Part shown: piece by piece, positions 60,687 to 64,000 of the stretch
How the letters are laid out: each line of letters begins with the position of its first letter
Position numbering within the stretch: position 1 is the stretch's first letter
Assembly (NCBI RefSeq): GCF_002021815.1
Contig: NZ_CP019952.1
Coordinates: 3,627,001 to 3,691,000, forward strand
Reading direction: 5' to 3'
Source of the DNA: Pseudomonas parafulva
GTDB lineage: Bacteria; Pseudomonadota; Gammaproteobacteria; Pseudomonadales; Pseudomonadaceae
Length of the DNA: 64,000 nt
The notes under the pieces: model-generated
The model's input: the letters and a program-made list of their open reading frames with translations, nothing else
What the model was told of the DNA's origin: nothing
Database searches by the model: none
Made by a program: the position numbers and the translations under genes

Positions 60687-61967
60687 TCAGACCTTCTCGC
60701 TGGTAACCTGCACATGCAACGCGCGCCCGGCCCCCAGGCCGAACACGATGGCCCCTGCACCAAGCACGGCGAACACCCAGCCCAAAGCATTCCAGCCTCC
60801 GGTCAGGTCATGCACCAGGCCCACGGCGAACGGGCCCATCGACGCCAGCGTGTAGCCAACGCCCTGAGCCATGCTGGAGAGGTTTGCCGCCACATGCGCA
60901 TCCCTTGAGCGCAGCACGATCAAGGTCAGTGCCAGGGCAAAGGTGCCGCCCTGGCCCAGGCCCAACAGCACTGCCCAGCCCCACAGCCCCGACAAGGGCG
61001 CGTAAAGGCAGCCGAACAGCCCGCACAGGGTCACCAGCATGACCACCACGATCGCCAGGCGCTGATCACGCCCACGGGTGGCCAGCCAAGGTGCCGCAAG
61101 CGAGCTGACCAGCTGCATGATCACCGACCCCGACAGCACCAGGCCCGCCTGGGTTGGACTGAGGCCGCGGCCAATCAGAATCGAGGGCAGCCAGCCGAAG
61201 ACAATGTAGGCGAGCGAGGACTGCAGCCCCATGTACAGGGTGACCTGCCATGCCAGCGGATCACGCCAAAGGCCACGCACGCGATAGGCGACCTTGTGCA
61301 CGCCATGACCGTTGCGCGCCTGCGGCAGCCATACCAGCATGGCCAGCACGGCCGGTAGCATCCAGAACCCCAGTGCCGGGGCCCAGTTGTCGCCCAAAGC
61401 GTGCGCCAACGGCACGGTCGCTCCCGCCGCCACCGCCGCCCCCAGGCACAGCGCCATGGTATAGACGCCGGTCAGCGTGCCGGCATGCTGTGGAAAGTCG
61501 CGCTTGACGATACCCGGCAGCAGTACACCGATGATGCCGATACTGGCACCGGCCACCAGGCTGCCCAGAAACAGACCTGTCGTGCCCAGGACACTGCGCA
61601 GTACGATGCCCAGCGCCAAGGTCGCCAGAATGCCCAGCACCACCCGTTCGCTGCCCAGACGGCGCGCCAGCATGGGCGCGAGCGGCGCGAACAAGCCCAG
61701 GCACAGCACCGGCAATGTCGTCAGCAGGCCTGCCTGAGCTGCGCTGAGCCCCAGCCCGTCGGAAACCTGCCCCAGCACCGGCGCCATGCTCGACAACGAA
61801 GGGCGCAGGTTCAAGGCCACCAGTACCAGGCCGAGTAACAGCAGCCAGGGCTTGTGCCTGATCGGCGGCTGGCGCTGTACCTGCTCGTCGTCCGCCTCGG
61901 CGTCGATGAGCAACGGGTCGCGGTCAGGATCCACTGCGGGGGTTTTGGGCGTTCTAGGTTCAGGCAT
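60687..61967 (-). CDS. MFS transporter, CynX/NimT-type
   Basis: The 426-residue, 12-TM major facilitator has a charged N-terminal cytoplasmic tail of ~38 residues, then 'PWLLLLGLVLVALNLRPSLSSMAPVLGQVSDGLGLSAAQAGLLTTLPVLCLGLFAPLAP', characteristic of the CynX/NimT (cyanate/2-nitroimidazole) branch. 'GVLLPGIVKRDFPQHAGTLTGVYTMAL' fits the same branch. The substrate is unknown. No obvious partner genes flank it. Confidence 0.88.
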   Translation of the reverse strand: MPEPRTPKTPAVDPDRDPLLIDAEADDEQVQRQPPIRHKPWLLLLGLVLVALNLRPSLSSMAPVLGQVSDGLGLSAAQAGLLTTLPVLCLGLFAPLAPMLARRLGSERVVLGILATLALGIVLRSVLGTTGLFLGSLVAGASIGIIGVLLPGIVKRDFPQHAGTLTGVYTMALCLGAAVAAGATVPLAHALGDNWAPALGFWMLPAVLAMLVWLPQARNGHGVHKVAYRVRGLWRDPLAWQVTLYMGLQSSLAYIVFGWLPSILIGRGLSPTQAGLVLSGSVIMQLVSSLAAPWLATRGRDQRLAIVVVMLVTLCGLFGCLYAPLSGLWGWAVLLGLGQGGTFALALTLIVLRSRDAHVAANLSSMAQGVGYTLASMGPFAVGLVHDLTGGWNALGWVFAVLGAGAIVFGLGAGRALHVQVTSEKV

Positions 61968-62039
61968 TGGTAACTCGTGTCAGAAGGCGAGCAGGATCAG
62001 GTGCGTCGCCTGGTCCGCACTCGTGGTTCGATAACCTTG

Positions 62040-62078
62040 AAAAAGACATTCGCCATGACCCTTGCAGGACATGGCGAA
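62040..62078 (-). terminator. Terminator after hisC
   Basis: On the minus strand TTCGCCATG pairs with CATGGCGAA (62049-62057 / 62070-62078 on +). It is followed by TGTCTTTTTC, 11 bases past the hisC stop. Confidence 0.85.
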
Positions 62079-62088
62079 CGCAACGGCG

Positions 62089-63135
62089 TCAGACCAGGGC
62101 GTCGAGCAACGCCTGATTCATTTCAGGAGTGCCAATGGTGATGCGCAGGAACTGATCGATCCGCGCCTGCTTGAAGTGACGCACGATCACCCCTTGCTCG
62201 CGTAGCCGGGCTGCGAGGGCGGCGGCATCGTGTTGGGGATGGCGGGCGAAGACGAAGTTGGCTGCCGATGGCAGCACCTCGAAGCCACGCGCTTGCAACT
62301 CGCCCACCAGCGATTCGCGACTGTCGATCACTTTCTGGCAGGTCTGCTGGAAATAAGCGCGATCGGCGAATGCCGCTGCCGCACCGACGATGGCGGCGCG
62401 GTCCAGCGGGTAGGAGTTGAAACTGTTCTTGATCCGCTCCAGCGCCTCGATCAGGTCCGGATGACCTACCGCCAGGCCCACCCGCAGGCCGGCCAGGGAG
62501 CGCGATTTCGACAGGGTCTGGGTGACCAGCAAATTGTCGTAACGGCCTACCAGGCTGATCGCCGTCTGACCGCCGAAATCGATATAGGCCTCATCGACGA
62601 CCACCACCGAATCCGGGTTCTGCTGCAACAGCTGCTCGATGGCCTGCAACGGCATCAGGCAGCCAGTCGGCGCATTGGGATTGGGGAAAATGATGCCGGC
62701 ATTGGGCTTGCTGTAATCCTCGACGCGAATCTGGAACTGCTCGTCCAGAGGCACCTGCTCGTAGGCAATACCGTACAGCCCGCAATACACTGGATAGAAG
62801 CTGTAGCTGATGTCTGGGAACAGCAGAGGTGCATCGTGCTGGAACAGGCCATGGAAGATGTGCGCCAGCACCTCGTCCGAGCCGTTGCCGACAAACACCT
62901 GGGCAGCGGTGATGCCGTAGTAGTCCGCTACCGCCTGCTTCAGGTGATCGCCATTGGGATCAGGGTAAAGGCGCAGGCTGTCGTTGATTTCACCGCGCAT
63001 GGCTTCGAGCGCCTTGGGCGACGGGCCATAGGGGTTCTCGTTGGTGTTCAGCTTGACCAGGCGGGCAAGCTTGGGTTGCTCACCAGGGACATAGGGCACC
63101 AGCGCCTTGACGAAAGGGCTCCAGAATCGACTCAT
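62089..63135 (-). CDS. hisC: Histidinol-phosphate aminotransferase
   Basis: The 348-residue class-I/II PLP aminotransferase makes histidinol phosphate from imidazole-acetol phosphate. The PLP lysine is K210 in '[17 protein letters not shown]'. '[13 protein letters not shown]' at the N-terminus and '[10 protein letters not shown]' are HisC hallmarks. AAGGGGA precedes the ATG. It follows hisD by two bases in the hisGDC-type operon. Confidence 0.95.
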   Translation of the reverse strand: MSRFWSPFVKALVPYVPGEQPKLARLVKLNTNENPYGPSPKALEAMRGEINDSLRLYPDPNGDHLKQAVADYYGITAAQVFVGNGSDEVLAHIFHGLFQHDAPLLFPDISYSFYPVYCGLYGIAYEQVPLDEQFQIRVEDYSKPNAGIIFPNPNAPTGCLMPLQAIEQLLQQNPDSVVVVDEAYIDFGGQTAISLVGRYDNLLVTQTLSKSRSLAGLRVGLAVGHPDLIEALERIKNSFNSYPLDRAAIVGAAAAFADRAYFQQTCQKVIDSRESLVGELQARGFEVLPSAANFVFARHPQHDAAALAARLREQGVIVRHFKQARIDQFLRITIGTPEMNQALLDALV

Positions 63136-63137
63136 GT

Positions 63138-64000
63138 TCAGTTCCCCTTCTCGGTAGTCAGAATGCGGTATTCGGCGCTGCGCGCGTGAGCGGTCAGCGA
63201 CTCGCCGCGGGCCAGCACGGAGGCCGTGCGCCCCAGTTCGGACGCGCCCTGCTCCGAACAGAAGATGATCGATGAACGTTTCTGGAAGTCATAGACCCCC
63301 AGCGGCGACGAGAAGCGTGCAGTGCCGGAGGTGGGCAATACATGGTTCGGGCCCGCGCAGTAGTCACCCAGCGCCTCGCTGGTGTGACGCCCCATGAAGA
63401 TGGCGCCGGCATGACGGATGTGCGGCAGCCACGCCTGTGGATTTGCCACTGACAACTCGAGGTGCTCAGGCGCGATACGGTTAGCCACCTCAATGGCCTG
63501 CTGCATGTCGCGCACCTGGATCAATGCACCCCGCCCATTGACCGACTTCTCGATGATGTCGGCCCGCTCCATGGTCGGCAGCAGCTTGTCGATGCTCGCC
63601 GCGACGCGGTCGAGGAAAGCGGCGTCCGGGCTTACCAGGATGGCCTGGGCGTCCTCGTCGTGCTCGGCCTGGGAGAACAGGTCCATGGCGATCCAGTCAG
63701 GATCGGTCTGGCCGTCACACACCACCAGGATCTCGGAGGGGCCGGCGATCATGTCGATCCCGACCTGCCCGAACACATGACGCTTGGCCGTGGCGACATA
63801 GATGTTGCCCGGTCCGACGATCTTGTCGACCTTGGGTACGCTGGCAGTGCCATAGGCCAGGGCAGCCACCGCCTGGGCGCCACCGACGGTGAACACCCGA
63901 TCGACACCGGCGATACAGGCCGCGGCCAGCACCAGTTCGTTGACCTCGCCACGCGGTGTGGGCACCACCATGACCACCTCGCCCACACCCGCCACCTTGG
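63138..64000 (-). CDS. hisD: Histidinol dehydrogenase, C-terminal part (5' end outside window)
   Basis: The minus-strand frame is open to the window edge and shows ~286 residues. HisD oxidises histidinol to histidine in two NAD+ steps. Visible hallmarks are '[46 protein letters not shown]' (zinc and substrate site), '[14 protein letters not shown]', '[11 protein letters not shown]', '[43 protein letters not shown]'. The GTG at 63995 is internal, since the preceding codon (AAG) is open. It is coupled to hisC with a two-base gap. Confidence 0.95.
   Translation of the reverse strand, partial: KVAGVGEVVMVVPTPRGEVNELVLAAACIAGVDRVFTVGGAQAVAALAYGTASVPKVDKIVGPGNIYVATAKRHVFGQVGIDMIAGPSEILVVCDGQTDPDWIAMDLFSQAEHDEDAQAILVSPDAAFLDRVAASIDKLLPTMERADIIEKSVNGRGALIQVRDMQQAIEVANRIAPEHLELSVANPQAWLPHIRHAGAIFMGRHTSEALGDYCAGPNHVLPTSGTARFSSPLGVYDFQKRSSIIFCSEQGASELGRTASVLARGESLTAHARSAEYRILTTEKGN

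Overview
The window is chromosomal DNA of a fluorescent pseudomonad, most likely the Pseudomonas putida group. The evidence is uniformly GC-rich coding, a full Entner-Doudoroff and glucose-uptake block (edd-glk-gltR-gtrS, gtsABCD-oprB, hexR/zwf-pgl-eda), a catabolic arcDABC operon, a phhR-type regulator and P. putida-style REP repeats. From memory, the gene order closely follows that of P. putida KT2440. Genes are dense, both strands are used, and almost everything is core genome.

Layout. 1-3.0 kb: the end of a LysR regulator, xseA and an M23 peptidase. 3.2-5.1 kb: leuA, preceded by a leucine-rich leader ORF. 5.1-5.3 kb: a REP pair and the eda terminator. 5.35-23.9 kb: the glucose regulon, made of zwf-pgl-eda, divergent hexR, a hexose-6-phosphate mutarotase, oprB, gtsDCBA, an AGE-family epimerase, the gtrS/gltR two-component system, glk-edd, and divergent gap. 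24.0-29.6 kb: a Fur-boxed iron/heme surface-signalling set (ECF sigma, FecR, STN-containing TonB receptor), a PigA-like heme oxygenase and a small membrane protein. 29.6-36.2 kb: two divergent arcD paralogues and arcABC with an Anr box. 36.3-39.6 kb: a small DUF-type gene, phhR and gltS. 39.65-42.3 kb: the one clearly accessory segment, an S-type pyocin-like DNase bacteriocin with its immunity gene and an AT-richer flank. 42.45-46.9 kb: gcvHPT. 47-50.3 kb: a cold-shock protein, an RDD protein and lptFG. 50.6-57.2 kb: pepA, holC, a small gene, valS and rlmF, with two more REP pairs. 57.3-60.6 kb: HU, ndpA, a GIY-YIG protein, a halovibrin-like secreted protein and an NTF2-like protein. 60.7-64 kb: an MFS transporter, hisC and the 3' part of hisD.

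How the genes work together. OprB and GtsABCD bring glucose into the cell. Glk, Zwf and Pgl make 6-phosphogluconate, which Edd and Eda split to pyruvate and glyceraldehyde-3-phosphate, and Gap carries the triose forward. HexR represses the set: two textbook TTGT-N7/8-ACAA operators lie between edd and gap, and a weaker candidate lies upstream of zwf. GtrS/GltR should control transport.

The most unusual feature is the bacteriocin. Its C-terminal HNH nuclease residues are all present and its immunity gene is intact. The frame that starts at a well-placed ATG with a Shine-Dalgarno sequence hits TAA at codon 14, and then continues open for 646 more codons. This is either a recent inactivation, a reinitiation or readthrough arrangement, or a base-calling error. 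No CRISPR array, transposase, rRNA or tRNA gene was seen.
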